Part shown: piece after piece, positions 18,783-28,304 of the stretch
Position numbering within the stretch: position 1 is the stretch's first letter
Layout: each line of letters begins with the position of its first letter
Made by a program: the position numbers and the translations under genes
Assembly (NCBI RefSeq): GCF_003410055.1
Contig: NZ_QUZK01000018.1
Span: 1-64,000, forward strand
DNA length: 64,000 bases
Direction of reading: 5' to 3'
Source of the DNA: Wenzhouxiangella sediminis
GTDB taxonomy: Bacteria > Pseudomonadota > Gammaproteobacteria > Xanthomonadales > Wenzhouxiangellaceae
The notes under the pieces: generated by a model
Seen by the model: only the letters and a program-made list of their open reading frames with translations
Told to the model about the DNA's origin: nothing
The model's database searches: none

Positions 18783-19160
18783 ATGGTGACGGACAACCGC
18801 CCCCTTTCACCGCACCTTCAGGTGTATCGCCCGCAGTTGACTTCCGTGATGTCGATCTCGCATCGAATCACGGGCCTGTTGCTGAGTCTCGGCATGGTCA
18901 TGGTCACGGCCTGGGTCGTGGCGCTTGCAGCCGGCCCCGAGGCTTTCGCCTCGCTGACGGGACTGCTCGCCAGCCCGGTCGGCCTGGTCGCGCTGCTGCT
19001 GTGGACCGTGAGCCTGTTCTACCACCTGCTCAACGGCATCCGGCACCTGTTCTGGGACGCCGGCTGGCTGCTCGAGCTCAAGGGCGCCTATGCTTCGGGC
19101 TGGACCGTGCTGGTCCTGACCGTCGTGCTGACCGCCATCGTGTGGGGAGGCTTGCTGTGA
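18783..19160 (+). CDS. sdhC: Succinate dehydrogenase cytochrome b556 subunit
   Basis: This 125-aa inner-membrane anchor has three hydrophobic helices. The family motifs are [19 protein letters not shown]-like at the N-terminus, SISHRITG (quinone-site Ser/Arg region) and [14 protein letters not shown] with a probable heme-ligand His. It overlaps the sdhD start by 4 bp (GTGA). Confidence 0.94.
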   Translation: MVTDNRPLSPHLQVYRPQLTSVMSISHRITGLLLSLGMVMVTAWVVALAAGPEAFASLTGLLASPVGLVALLLWTVSLFYHLLNGIRHLFWDAGWLLELKGAYASGWTVLVLTVVLTAIVWGGLL

Positions 19161-19540
19161 CCGGACTTCGCAACCCGCTCGAAAGAGCCCACAATCATGG
19201 TTCGGCCGGCGACGGTGTCGGCCACTGGTGGGCGCAGCGCTTCTCGGCCATGCTGCTGGTGGTTCTGACGGCCTGGCTGGTCTGGGCCCTGACCGCGCTG
19301 GTCGGCGCCGACCACGCGGCCGCCACGGCCTTCCTGGCGCATCCCTTCCATGCAACGATGGCCATCCTGTTCGTGGCCACCGGCTTCTATCACGGCCAGC
19401 TCGGCCTGCAGGTGGTCGTCGAGGACTACGTTCATCACCGAGCCCTCGAGGTGGCCCTGATGGTGACCATCAAGGCGCTGGCTATCTTCGGCGGCCTGCT
19501 GGCCGTACTCGCCATTCTCAAACTGGCTCTGGGAGTCTGA
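19157..19540 (+). CDS. sdhD: Succinate dehydrogenase hydrophobic membrane anchor subunit
   Basis: This 127-aa three-helix membrane anchor pairs with SdhC to hold heme b and the quinone site. [12 protein letters not shown] (quinone-site region) and [17 protein letters not shown] (heme/quinone region with the family VxxDY element) are visible. The start is GTG 19157, overlapping the sdhC stop; the frame is open upstream but the family N-terminus sets this start. Confidence 0.92.
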   Translation: MTGLRNPLERAHNHGSAGDGVGHWWAQRFSAMLLVVLTAWLVWALTALVGADHAAATAFLAHPFHATMAILFVATGFYHGQLGLQVVVEDYVHHRALEVALMVTIKALAIFGGLLAVLAILKLALGV

Positions 19541-19542
19541 AG

Positions 19543-21330
19543 TTGAGTAACTACGACATTACCCGGCACGAGTACGACGTGCTGGTCATCGGCGCGGGTG
19601 GCGCCGGCCTTCGCGCCACCATGGGTCTGGCCGCGACCGGCCTGAACACCGCCTGCATCACCAAGGTCTTTCCGACCCGTTCGCACACCGTCGCAGCGCA
19701 GGGCGGCATGAGTGCCGCGCTCGGCAACATGGGCGAGGACGACTGGCGCTGGCATATGTACGACACGGTCAAGGGTTCGGACTGGCTCGGTGACCAGGAC
19801 GCCATCGAGTACATGTGCAAGAACGCCATGCAGGCGGTGATCGAACTCGAGCATTTCGGCGTGCCGTTCTCGCGCACCGAAGAGGGCAAGATCTACCAGC
19901 GCCCCTTCGGCGGCATGACCACGCACTTCGGCGAAGGCACTGCGCAGCGCACGGCCGCGGCCGCCGACCGGACGGGCCACGCCATCCTGCACACGCTCTA
20001 CCAGCAGTCGCTCAAGCACGATGCCCAGTTCTTCATCGAGTATTTCGCCATCGACCTGCTGATGGACGACGACGGCGTCTGCCGCGGTGCGCTGGCCTGG
20101 GACCTGGGCACGGGCACGCTGCACGAATTCCGGGCGCATGCCGTCATCCTGGCCACCGGTGGCTACGGCCGCTCGTACTTCTCCTGCACCTCGGCTCATA
20201 CCTGCACGGGCGACGGCAACGGCATGGTGCTGCGCGCCGGCCTGCCGCTCCAGGACATGGAGTTCGTGCAGTTCCACCCCACCGGCATCTACGGCGCCGG
20301 CTGCCTGATCACCGAGGGCGTGCGCGGCGAGGGCGGTTACCTGACCAATTCCGAGGGCGAGCGCTTCATGGAACGCTACGCGCCCAATGCCAAGGACCTG
20401 GCCTCGCGCGACGTGGTTTCGCGCTCGATGACCATCGAGATCCGCGAAGGCCGCGGGGTGGGACCCAACAAGGATCACATCCATCTCAACCTGCAGCACC
20501 TCGGCGCCGACGTCATCCACGACCGGCTCCCCGGGATCGCCGAGTCGGCCCGGATCTTCGCCGGCGTGGACGTCACGAAAGAGCCGATTCCGGTTCTGCC
20601 GACCGTGCACTACAACATGGGCGGCATCCCGACCAACTATCACGGCGAGGTGGTCACGCTTGCCGACGGCGATCCCGACAGCGTCGTGCAGGGCCTCTAC
20701 GCCATCGGCGAGGCGGCCTGCGTGTCGGTGCACGGAGCCAATCGCCTCGGCTCGAATTCCCTGCTCGACCTGATCGTCTTCGGCCGCGCCGTGGCCAATC
20801 GCTGCGGCGAGACGATCCAGCCGGGGCAGTCGCACAAGCCCCTGCCCAAGGGCACGCTGGATGCGCTCGTCGGCGAGTTCGACCGCCTGCGCCACGCCGA
20901 CGGCGATGTGTCGACCGCGGAGATCCGGGGCGAGATGCAGCAGGTCATGCAGAACAACGCAGCCGTATTCCGCACCGGCGAGACGCTCGAGGAAGGCTGC
21001 GGAAAGATCAACGAGGTCGCCGCCAAGTTCGAGCGCGTCAAGGTCAGCGACCGCGGCCTGGTCTGGAACTCCGACCTGGTCGAAACGCTGGAACTGCGCA
21101 ACCTTTTGGGCAACGCGGTGACCACCATGGTGGCGGCCGAGAACCGCACCGAAAGCCGCGGCGCGCATGCCCGCGAGGACTACAGCGACCGCGACGACGA
21201 CAACTGGATGAAGCACACGCTCATCTGGATGGACGAGGCGAGCAAGACGAAGATCGACTACCGGCCGGTGCACATGCACACGCTGACCGACGAAGCCGAA
21301 GTCATTCCTCCGAAGGCGAGAACCTACTGA
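19543..21330 (+). CDS. sdhA: Succinate dehydrogenase flavoprotein subunit
   Basis: This 595-aa catalytic subunit oxidises succinate to fumarate. The FAD-binding GAGGAGLRA is near residue 18. His48 in [10 protein letters not shown] is the covalent FAD attachment site. [15 protein letters not shown] and the C-terminal [12 protein letters not shown] segment are family features. The start is TTG 19543, two bases after the sdhD stop, with GGAG upstream. The open frame reaching back to 19228 is inside sdhD and is not part of the protein. Confidence 0.95.
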   Translation: MSNYDITRHEYDVLVIGAGGAGLRATMGLAATGLNTACITKVFPTRSHTVAAQGGMSAALGNMGEDDWRWHMYDTVKGSDWLGDQDAIEYMCKNAMQAVIELEHFGVPFSRTEEGKIYQRPFGGMTTHFGEGTAQRTAAAADRTGHAILHTLYQQSLKHDAQFFIEYFAIDLLMDDDGVCRGALAWDLGTGTLHEFRAHAVILATGGYGRSYFSCTSAHTCTGDGNGMVLRAGLPLQDMEFVQFHPTGIYGAGCLITEGVRGEGGYLTNSEGERFMERYAPNAKDLASRDVVSRSMTIEIREGRGVGPNKDHIHLNLQHLGADVIHDRLPGIAESARIFAGVDVTKEPIPVLPTVHYNMGGIPTNYHGEVVTLADGDPDSVVQGLYAIGEAACVSVHGANRLGSNSLLDLIVFGRAVANRCGETIQPGQSHKPLPKGTLDALVGEFDRLRHADGDVSTAEIRGEMQQVMQNNAAVFRTGETLEEGCGKINEVAAKFERVKVSDRGLVWNSDLVETLELRNLLGNAVTTMVAAENRTESRGAHAREDYSDRDDDNWMKHTLIWMDEASKTKIDYRPVHMHTLTDEAEVIPPKARTY

Positions 21331-21332
21331 CC

Positions 21333-22118
21333 ATGGCTGAATTCAGACTCCCGAAGAACTCTCGCATTTCCAAGGGCAATCATCACCCCGCGCCCGAGGG
21401 TGCGAAGAACGTCAAGACCTTCCGCGTCTACCGCTGGGACCCGGACAGCGGCGAGAATCCGCGGGTCGATTCATACGATATCGACCTCGACGACTGCGGG
21501 CCGATGGTGCTCGACGCGGTCATCAAGATCAAGAACGAGATCGATCCGACGCTGACGTTCCGTCGTTCCTGCCGCGAAGGCATCTGCGGGTCCTGTGCAT
21601 TCAACATCGACGGCACCAATACGCTCGCCTGCACCAAGGGTATCGACGAGATCTCCGGCGACGTCAAGATCTACCCGCTGCCGCACATGCCGGTGGTCAA
21701 GGACCTGGTGCCCGATCTCACTCACTTCTACGCCCAGTACGCGTCGATCCGGCCCTGGCTGCGCACGCAGAGTCCCGCGCCGCCGGACAAGGAGCGCCTG
21801 CAGTCGCCCGAGGACCGCAAGCACATCGACGGTCTCTACGAATGCATCCTGTGCGCCTGCTGCTCGACTGCCTGCCCGAGCTACTGGTGGAGCGGCGAGC
21901 GCTATCTTGGCCCCGCGATCCTGCTGCAGGCCTATCGCTGGCTGGTGGACTCGCGCGACGAAGCCACGGGTGAACGCCTCGACGATCTCGAGGACCCGTT
22001 CCGCCTGTATCGCTGCCACACCATCATGAACTGCACCAAGACCTGCCCGAAGGGTCTCAACCCGGCCAAGGCGATTGCCGAGATCAAGAAGATGATGCTA
22101 GCTAGGCGGGGGCTCTAG
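21333..22118 (+). CDS. sdhB: Succinate dehydrogenase iron-sulfur subunit
   Basis: This 261-aa subunit passes electrons from FAD to quinone. It has a ferredoxin-like [2Fe-2S] motif ([15 protein letters not shown], then Cys), the [4Fe-4S] ligands [12 protein letters not shown] and the [3Fe-4S] ligands [14 protein letters not shown]. All expected cysteines are present. It begins 2 bp after sdhA; sdhE follows 24 bp later. Confidence 0.96.
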   Translation: MAEFRLPKNSRISKGNHHPAPEGAKNVKTFRVYRWDPDSGENPRVDSYDIDLDDCGPMVLDAVIKIKNEIDPTLTFRRSCREGICGSCAFNIDGTNTLACTKGIDEISGDVKIYPLPHMPVVKDLVPDLTHFYAQYASIRPWLRTQSPAPPDKERLQSPEDRKHIDGLYECILCACCSTACPSYWWSGERYLGPAILLQAYRWLVDSRDEATGERLDDLEDPFRLYRCHTIMNCTKTCPKGLNPAKAIAEIKKMMLARRGL

Positions 22119-22142
22119 CGAGTCGCCTCGAGGTTCACCGGG

Positions 22143-22403
22143 ATGACAGCGCAAGAGCCCCCTGCGAAACTGCGCTGGCGCTGCCGGCGGGGCATGCAGG
22201 AGCTCGACGTGATGCTCGGCGGCTGGCTGGAGGTGTGCTGGGCGGGAGCCGGCGACGATCTGCGCGAGGCCTTCGATCGTCTGCTGGAGATCGAGGACGA
22301 CCGGCTCTGGGATTGGTTGTTGGGGCGCTCCGACCCCGAACGGGGCCTGGAAGAAATCGTCGAGGCCATTCGTGCCCGCCACTTCGGCCCGTCCCGGCGC
22401 TGA
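22143..22403 (+). CDS. sdhE: FAD assembly factor SdhE
   Basis: This 86-aa protein of the DUF339 family is required for covalent flavinylation of SdhA. The signature RGMQELD is at residues 16-22 (RGMxELD), followed by the helical acidic region. Directly downstream of sdhB it completes an unusually full SDH block with two assembly factors. It has a normal ATG start. Confidence 0.92.
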   Translation: MTAQEPPAKLRWRCRRGMQELDVMLGGWLEVCWAGAGDDLREAFDRLLEIEDDRLWDWLLGRSDPERGLEEIVEAIRARHFGPSRR

Positions 22404-22803
22404 CTGGCCAGTGGGACCGGCTCGCGGCGCGGCCCTGGTCGTGTCCGGGCTGAGCCTGCTCGCCTGCCTGGCCGCGTTCGCCAACGGATCGCCCTTTTTC
22501 ATTCGCCTGTTCCTGGCATGCCTTGTCGCAGTCGTCGGCGGTTTCGCCGTCCTGCGCCTCCTGCGTCCGACGGTCAGTGGCCTGACGGTGACGGGGCGAC
22601 GCGTACGCCTCGATCGACCGGGCCGCCAGCCACGGACCGGTGAGGTGGTCGGCCTGCCGTTCGTCTCACCGCTGTACGTCGGATTCCGCTGGCGTCCCGA
22701 CACGACGCGCCTGCCGCGCGCCGTCGGCCTGTTCAGGGAACAAATGAGCGAGTCGGATTTTCGACGGCTCTGCGCCGAATTGCGCCAGGGTGACGAGCCA
22801 TGA
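22372..22803 (+). CDS. YgfX-like membrane protein
   Basis: This protein of about 143 aa has two hydrophobic helices near the N-terminus (about residues 20-65), then a soluble tail. The position right after sdhE and the topology match the YgfX/CptA family, whose gene overlaps or follows sdhE in many gammaproteobacteria. Its role is poorly defined; an envelope or cytoskeleton-linked function was proposed in E. coli. The start is uncertain: GTG 22372 has GAGG six bases upstream but overlaps sdhE by 32 bp, while GTG 22411 lies just after sdhE. The last 4 bp overlap mtgA. Confidence 0.62.
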   Translation: MPATSARPGADWPVGPARGAALVVSGLSLLACLAAFANGSPFFIRLFLACLVAVVGGFAVLRLLRPTVSGLTVTGRRVRLDRPGRQPRTGEVVGLPFVSPLYVGFRWRPDTTRLPRAVGLFREQMSESDFRRLCAELRQGDEP

Positions 22804-23501
22804 AACGATTCCTGCGAGGCCTTGGGCGGTGGCTGTTTCGACTGGGCGTCCTCGGCATTCTCTTGCTCGTCGGCCTGACCCTCCCGCTGCGCTGGATCGA
22901 TCCGCCCACTTCGGCCTACATGATCCTCGACGAAAGGCGCAACGATCGAGCCGTCCGCCAGCAATGGGTCGCCTACGAACGCCTATCGGACCATCTCAAG
23001 CTGGCGGTCATCGCGTCGGAGGACCAGAAGTTCCCCCATCACTTCGGCTTCGATCTGGAGCAGATACGCCAGGCCGTCGACACGCGGCTGGACGGCGGAC
23101 GCCTGCGCGGGGCCAGTACAATCAGCCAGCAGCTGGCCCGCAATCTCTACCTCTGGCCGGGTCAGGACTGGATACGGAAGGGTCTCGAAGCGGCGCTGAC
23201 CGTGCCGCTGGAATTGTTCGTCCCCAAGCACCGGCTGCTCGAGATCTATCTCAACATCGCTGAATTCGATACCGGCGTGTTCGGTGCCGAGGCCGCGTCG
23301 ATGCAGTATTTCGGCAAGTCCGCGCGAGCACTTTCCCGGAACGAGGCAGCGCTACTGGCCGCCGTGCTGCCGGCGCCGAAACGGTTCGAGGCGAACCGCC
23401 CGGACGACTTCCTGCGCCAGCGCCAGAACTGGATCCTGGAGCAAATGGACAACCTGGGTTACGGCTGGATTCCGCCCGGCCCGAAAGCCGCCGATCCCTG
23501 A
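22800..23501 (+). CDS. mtgA: Monofunctional biosynthetic peptidoglycan transglycosylase
   Basis: This 233-aa enzyme polymerises lipid II glycan strands. One membrane anchor (about residues 12-31) precedes a GT51 domain with catalytic Glu74 in SEDQKFPHHFGFD and the GASTISQQLARNLYLW motif. No transpeptidase domain is present, as expected for MtgA. Its 3' end overlaps the convergent exonuclease gene by 43 bp. Confidence 0.94.
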   Translation: MKRFLRGLGRWLFRLGVLGILLLVGLTLPLRWIDPPTSAYMILDERRNDRAVRQQWVAYERLSDHLKLAVIASEDQKFPHHFGFDLEQIRQAVDTRLDGGRLRGASTISQQLARNLYLWPGQDWIRKGLEAALTVPLELFVPKHRLLEIYLNIAEFDTGVFGAEAASMQYFGKSARALSRNEAALLAAVLPAPKRFEANRPDDFLRQRQNWILEQMDNLGYGWIPPGPKAADP

Positions 23502-24190
23502 CTTCGGACCGAGTGGAATCCTGAGCGCGGCGGCTGAGCCACTTCGATCAAGCGGGCGTGACCCAGTCGGGCGAGCGCCAGCGCCAGTTCGGCACAGGAC
23601 AGGGCATCGGCCAGCGCGTCGTGCTGGCTTCGAGCGACCAGCCCAAGGCGGCGGCAGGCCGCTTCCAGCGTCGACGCGTTCCCGTGGGCGTGTTCCGTCC
23701 CGGACATCCGCATGCGCCGACGGTGCCACGCGAGGGTGTCGATGACCGGCACGGGCCAGGCCGTTCGGAGGCTTGAGGCCAGCGCACGCTGCAGGAACGC
23801 CAGGTCCAGCGGCGCATGGTGAAAGACCGCGACGCGACCGTCCAGCGCCGCGATCAGCGCCCGCAGGGCGACATCCGGTGACTTCGCGTCGGCGAGATCG
23901 CAATCCCGCAGCCCGTGGATGGTCGCCGAGTCACCGACGGTGTCGCGTTCGCTTCGCGCCAGGCGATGATCCTGCGCGCCGCCGAGATCGATCGCGCCAG
24001 CGTTGATGGGTACCCATCCGATGCTGATGATTTCGTCCCTGACGGGATCCAGGCCGGTCATCTCCAGGTCGATGGCCAGCAGAGGGGCGGCCTCGACGGG
24101 CAGGGCCGCTGAGGGCCAGTTTCCGCCGAGGCGGCGCCGGGCACGTTGCCAGCGCCAGTAGCGCAGTGGATGGAGGAAAGCCGCGTTCAC
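23459..24190 (-). CDS. DEDDh-family 3'-5' exonuclease (DnaQ-like)
   Basis: This 243-aa protein has the exonuclease fold of the DNA polymerase III epsilon subunit. The Exo I motif is AIDLEMTGLD (Asp41, Glu43), the middle aspartate lies in HHAPLDLAFL, and the Exo III motif is HDALADALSCAEL with the DEDDh histidine. It lacks a DnaQ polymerase-tethering tail and starts with GTG 24190, overlapping the DUF294 gene stop by 4 bp (GTGA). Such exonuclease genes commonly accompany the cNMP/CBS/DUF294 and SSS transporter genes. Its real substrate is unknown. Confidence 0.88.
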   Translation of the reverse strand: MNAAFLHPLRYWRWQRARRRLGGNWPSAALPVEAAPLLAIDLEMTGLDPVRDEIISIGWVPINAGAIDLGGAQDHRLARSERDTVGDSATIHGLRDCDLADAKSPDVALRALIAALDGRVAVFHHAPLDLAFLQRALASSLRTAWPVPVIDTLAWHRRRMRMSGTEHAHGNASTLEAACRRLGLVARSQHDALADALSCAELALALARLGHARLIEVAQPPRSGFHSVRSQGSAAFGPGGIQP

Positions 24191-26013
24191 AGCATGTAGT
24201 GCTGGGCCAGGGCGCGCTGCGCGGAGGTGACGATGCTGAAGGCCGAGCGCAGGTAGCGACGGTGCAGGCTGGACAGTTCGTCCGGGTCGACCAGGTTGTC
24301 GGGCTTGTGGCCGTGTTCCATCTGCCGGGCCTGGTGGCGCAATCGTACGCCGCCGATGAAGCGCAGGGCGTGGATGAGGTCGTCGGCATCGCCGCTGCTG
24401 ATGAGGCCGGCTTCGCCGGCAGCGCGAATTCGATCCTCGCTGTGCACGGCCCCGAGGGCGCCTTCCAGGGCGTGAACCCGGGCCAGGTCGACGATGGGGA
24501 TGACGCCCCGCTTCTTGAGGTTGAGTCCCTTGCTTCTCTCGCCGCCGCGCTCCTGGACGAATTGCCGGAACAGGCCGAGCGGCGGTCGGTGGGTCATCGA
24601 CTCTGCGGCCAGGAAACGACGAAAGATGTCGCTTTCCCGGGCTTGCTCGAGGACTTCGCGGTGGAGTGATTCGGCCATGCGCGAATCGCCTCGTACCGCG
24701 CGCATGTCGAAGAAGATGCTGCAGTGCATGACCGACTTGGGTTCCGGCTCGCGCATCCAGTCATCGAAGCGCTTGCGCCAGGCCCGACGCGACATCCGCC
24801 ACTCGCCCTGGGCCATGACGCCGCCGGGACAAAAGACATAGCCGCAGGCGTCCAGCCCCGTGCAGACGAATTCGGCCATGGATCGAAAGTAGTCTTCGGC
24901 GCCATCGTCGGGCTCGTCGGCTAGCAGGAGGCCGTTGTCCTGGTCGCTGACCAGCCCTTGCTCGAGCCGAGCCTGGGAGCCGAAGGACAGCCAGGTCCAG
25001 GCCATCGGCGCTTCGCCCAGGTCCCGTTCGGCCAGTTCCAGCAGGCGACCGGTGCAGGCGTCGGTGATGCGCGATGCCATGCGACCGACTTCCGTGACGC
25101 CGGTGCCGGCCCGCGCCAGTCCGGCAAGCAGCGCCGGCCCCCGCCGGGCGAGGTGCGCGACGGCGTCGGCGTCTTCGGCACGCGCGATGTCGCGAACCAG
25201 GCGCAGGGGGTCGGGCGCCTGCAGTTGCATCAGGTCGCCGGAGCTGACCACGGCGACCAGGCGATCGCCGGCATCCAGGACCGGCAGGTGATGCACGCCC
25301 AGGCGCATCATCTCCACCACGGCCTCCGAGGCTGGCGCCGAGTCTCTTACGGGCGACGGATCGGGGGTCATGATCTGGCCGACGTCCGTGTCGGCCGGGA
25401 GGTTTCGTGCCAGCACACGGTTTCGCAGGTCGCGGTCGGTGACGATGCCGACCAGCCGATCGTCGGAAACCACGGGCAGGCAACTGATGCGGTGTTGGGC
25501 CATCAGCCGGGCGCAGTCTCCGATGGACCGCTCCGGTCCGGTGGTGACGGGCGGGCGCAGGCCGAGATGGGCCAGTGCATCGCCTCCCGTGGTCCCATCG
25601 CCGGTGGCCAGTCGCGCGGCGGGGCGCGCGGCCAGGAATCGGGACATCGCGTCATGCTCGGCGATGAGCCGCTCGACGTGTTCCCGACCGAGTTCCCATA
25701 TCAGGCAATCCTCGACCGCCCTGACCGAATAACGCTCGACGGGCGGATCGAAAACGATCCGGTGCCCGAATAGCTCGCCTTCCCCGCGGTGCTCGAGTGA
25801 GTCACCGTTTGCATCAAGCAGTTCGACCGCCCCCTTGCGCACGATGAACAGTGCCGACTGGCCGGGCGGATCGAACGCGGCGATCCGGTCGCCGGCGCGA
25901 AAGTACCGGATGGTCAGCAATCCGGCGAGCCGGCCGACGAGATCCTGCGCCAGGGCGTCGAAGGGAACGACCTGCGACAGGAACTCTGAAATGTCTTTGG
26001 GTGCCGGGCTCAT
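24187..26013 (-). CDS. cNMP-binding, CBS and DUF294 nucleotidyltransferase-like protein
   Basis: This 608-aa cytoplasmic protein has an N-terminal cyclic-nucleotide-binding-like domain (about residues 15-135), a pair of CBS domains (about 155-280), a DUF294 nucleotidyltransferase-like domain (about 310-450; SFGSQARLEQ then SDQDNG resembles the GS...DxD active site) and a DUF294 C-terminal helical domain (about 455-605). It therefore combines two nucleotide-sensing modules with a possible nucleotide-transfer module, like a distant GlnD. It lies between an exonuclease and an acetate-type symporter. A regulatory role in carbon uptake is likely but unproven. Confidence 0.87.
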   Translation of the reverse strand: MSPAPKDISEFLSQVVPFDALAQDLVGRLAGLLTIRYFRAGDRIAAFDPPGQSALFIVRKGAVELLDANGDSLEHRGEGELFGHRIVFDPPVERYSVRAVEDCLIWELGREHVERLIAEHDAMSRFLAARPAARLATGDGTTGGDALAHLGLRPPVTTGPERSIGDCARLMAQHRISCLPVVSDDRLVGIVTDRDLRNRVLARNLPADTDVGQIMTPDPSPVRDSAPASEAVVEMMRLGVHHLPVLDAGDRLVAVVSSGDLMQLQAPDPLRLVRDIARAEDADAVAHLARRGPALLAGLARAGTGVTEVGRMASRITDACTGRLLELAERDLGEAPMAWTWLSFGSQARLEQGLVSDQDNGLLLADEPDDGAEDYFRSMAEFVCTGLDACGYVFCPGGVMAQGEWRMSRRAWRKRFDDWMREPEPKSVMHCSIFFDMRAVRGDSRMAESLHREVLEQARESDIFRRFLAAESMTHRPPLGLFRQFVQERGGERSKGLNLKKRGVIPIVDLARVHALEGALGAVHSEDRIRAAGEAGLISSGDADDLIHALRFIGGVRLRHQARQMEHGHKPDNLVDPDELSSLHRRYLRSAFSIVTSAQRALAQHYML

Positions 26014-26049
26014 GTCGCCATTATCTCCATGCCCGAACGGAAAAAAAGA

Positions 26050-26073
26050 GGCCGGCAGCGCCTGCTGCCGGCC
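26050..26073 (-). terminator. Rho-independent terminator after the symporter gene
   Basis: A perfect 10-bp stem (GGCCGGCAGC with GCTGCCGGCC) around a GCCT/AGGC loop is followed on the minus strand by seven T residues (A run at 26041-26047). It lies 48 bp beyond the symporter stop and should end its transcript before the DUF294 gene, which implies a separate promoter for DUF294 in the region near 26014-26040 or read-through. Confidence 0.9.
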
Positions 26074-26120
26074 AAGCGGATCCTTCCGGAGGAAGAAGGA
26101 TCATCGGGGAGAGCCGGGGA

Positions 26121-27890
26121 TCAGTGGCCGTGCGCGGCGGCAGCACCGCGCGGCACCCGGATGTCCTCGACCAGGTCGCGGATATCGGCCGGCGGCGGAG
26201 CCGTCAGCTTGCTGACCACGGTTGCCACGATGACGTTGAGCAGCATGCCGACCACGCCGATGCCTTCCGGCGAGATGCCGAACAGCCAGTTCTCCGGCAC
26301 GTTCTCGGCCAGGGGCGTGATGAAGATGCCCTTGAAGTAGAGAATGTAGCCGAAGGTGAACAGCAGGCCGGTCAGCATGCCGGCGATGGCGCCTTCGCGA
26401 TTGATGCGCGTCGAGAAGATGCCCATGATGATGGCGGGGAACAGCGACGCGGCCGCCAGCCCGAAGGCGAATGCCACCACCTGGGCCACGAAGCCGGGTG
26501 GGTTGTAGCCGAGATAGCCGGCGATGACGATGGCCACTGCCGCGGCGATGCGTCCGGTGAGCAGCTCTCCGCGCTCGCTCATGTCGGGTTTGAAGATACC
26601 CTTCACGAGGTCGTGCGACACGGCCGAAGAGATGACCAGCAGCAACCCGGCCGCGGTGGACAGGGCGGCGGCGATCCCGCCGGCGGCGATCAGGGCGATG
26701 ACCCAGTTGGGCAGGTTGGCGATTTCCGGGTTGGCCAGCACCATGATGTCGCGGTCGACGGTCAGTTCGTTGCCTTCCCAGCCGCGCGACTCGGCCACCG
26801 GCGAGAACTGCTCGTTGGCGTCGTTGTAGTACTGGATCCGGCCGTCGCCGTTCTTGTCCTCGAAACCCAGCAGGCCCGTCTCTTCCCAGGTGCGGAACCA
26901 GTTGGGCCGTTCCTCGTAGGCCAGCGGCTGCGTTTCCTCGCTGTTGCCGCCCGGCCAGATCGTCTCGATCAGGTTCAGGCGGGCCATGGCGCCGACGGCG
27001 GGGGCCGTCGTGTAGAGCAGGGCGATGAAGAAAAGCGCCCAGCCGGCGGATCGCCGGGCGTCGCTGACCTTGGGGACCGTGAAGAAGCGCACGATGACGT
27101 GCGGCAGCCCCGCCGTGCCGACCATCAGGGCCAGGGTGATACAGAACACGTCGATGGTTGCCTTCGAGCCGTCGGTGTAGGCGCCGAAACCGAGGTCCTG
27201 CACGACGCTGTCCAGTCGCTCCAGCAGCCAGACCGATTCCGAGCCGCTGACGGTCGAACCCAGGCCCAGTTGGGGCAGTGCATTGCCGGTCAGTTGGATC
27301 GAGATGAAGACCGCCGGCACGGTGTAGGCGAAGATCAGCACGCAGTACTGCGCCACCTGGGTGTAGGTGATGCCCTTCATGCCGCCGAGCACGGCATAGA
27401 TGAAGACGATGCCCATGCCGACCAGCAGGCCGGTGAGGATGTCGACCTCCAGGAAGCGCGAGAAAACGATGCCCACGCCGCGCATCTGTCCGGCCACGTA
27501 GGTGAAGGAGATGAAGATCAGGCAGATCACGGCGACGATGCGCGCCGATTTCGAGTAGTAGCGATCGCCGATGAACTCCGGCACCGTGAACTTGCCGTAC
27601 TTGCGCAGGTAGGGGGCCAGCAGCAGGGCGAGCAGCACGTAGCCGCCGGTCCAGCCCATCAGGTAGACCGAGCCGTCGTAGCCCAGGAAGGCGATCAGGC
27701 CGGCCATGGAGATGAACGAGGCGGCCGACATCCAGTCCGCGCCGGTGGCCATGCCGTTGGCCACCGGATGCACGCCCTTGCCGGCCACGTAGAAGTCGCC
27801 GGTCGAATGCGCCCGCGACCAGATCGCGATGCCGATGTAGAGCACGAAGGTGGCGCCGACGACGATGTAGGTGAGTGTTTGCAGGTCCAT
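26121..27890 (-). CDS. Sodium:solute symporter family protein (acetate/monocarboxylate type)
   Basis: This 589-aa polytopic protein has about 13-14 membrane helices. It belongs to the SSS family (ActP/VC_2705-like), with GKGVHPVANGMATGADWMSAASF at the sodium-site region near residues 38-60. A long hydrophilic insert at about residues 310-380 is also seen in this subgroup. It starts 9 bp after the small DUF4212 partner with AGGAG in front. Acetate or another short monocarboxylate is the probable substrate, judged from its neighbours CrbS, CrbR and acetyl-CoA synthetase. Confidence 0.9.
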   Translation of the reverse strand: MDLQTLTYIVVGATFVLYIGIAIWSRAHSTGDFYVAGKGVHPVANGMATGADWMSAASFISMAGLIAFLGYDGSVYLMGWTGGYVLLALLLAPYLRKYGKFTVPEFIGDRYYSKSARIVAVICLIFISFTYVAGQMRGVGIVFSRFLEVDILTGLLVGMGIVFIYAVLGGMKGITYTQVAQYCVLIFAYTVPAVFISIQLTGNALPQLGLGSTVSGSESVWLLERLDSVVQDLGFGAYTDGSKATIDVFCITLALMVGTAGLPHVIVRFFTVPKVSDARRSAGWALFFIALLYTTAPAVGAMARLNLIETIWPGGNSEETQPLAYEERPNWFRTWEETGLLGFEDKNGDGRIQYYNDANEQFSPVAESRGWEGNELTVDRDIMVLANPEIANLPNWVIALIAAGGIAAALSTAAGLLLVISSAVSHDLVKGIFKPDMSERGELLTGRIAAAVAIVIAGYLGYNPPGFVAQVVAFAFGLAAASLFPAIIMGIFSTRINREGAIAGMLTGLLFTFGYILYFKGIFITPLAENVPENWLFGISPEGIGVVGMLLNVIVATVVSKLTAPPPADIRDLVEDIRVPRGAAAAHGH

Positions 27891-27899
27891 GTCGGCTCC

Positions 27900-28160
<261 letters not shown>

Positions 28161-28228
28161 GACGGAGATTCCCTCGTGATTGCGGTGATTCTCCGGGGAA
28201 TGTAGCAACGCCTTATCCGAAGCGCCTT

Positions 28229-28242
28229 TCGACTTTAGTCGA
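28229..28242. promoter_or_regulatory. Perfect palindrome between the symporter operon and crbS
   Basis: TCGACTTTAGTCGA is a 14-bp palindrome (TCGACT and AGTCGA around TT). It is near the middle of the 144-bp gap between divergent starts, 69 bp from the DUF4212 ATG and 63 bp from the crbS ATG. Related sites occur in the acs/porin gap at 34503-34530. A CrbR-type LuxR-family regulator is the obvious candidate binder; that is inference. Confidence 0.6.
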
Positions 28243-28304
28243 TGGGCCCGCGATACCGGAGGCGCGGATTGCTATGATGAATCCGGTTTCCGAGACCTGC
28301 GCGA

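Noticed and set aside
19435-21279. A 614-codon open frame on the - strand across sdhA
   Set aside because: The + strand encodes SdhA with all FAD and active-site motifs; this frame is its antisense shadow.
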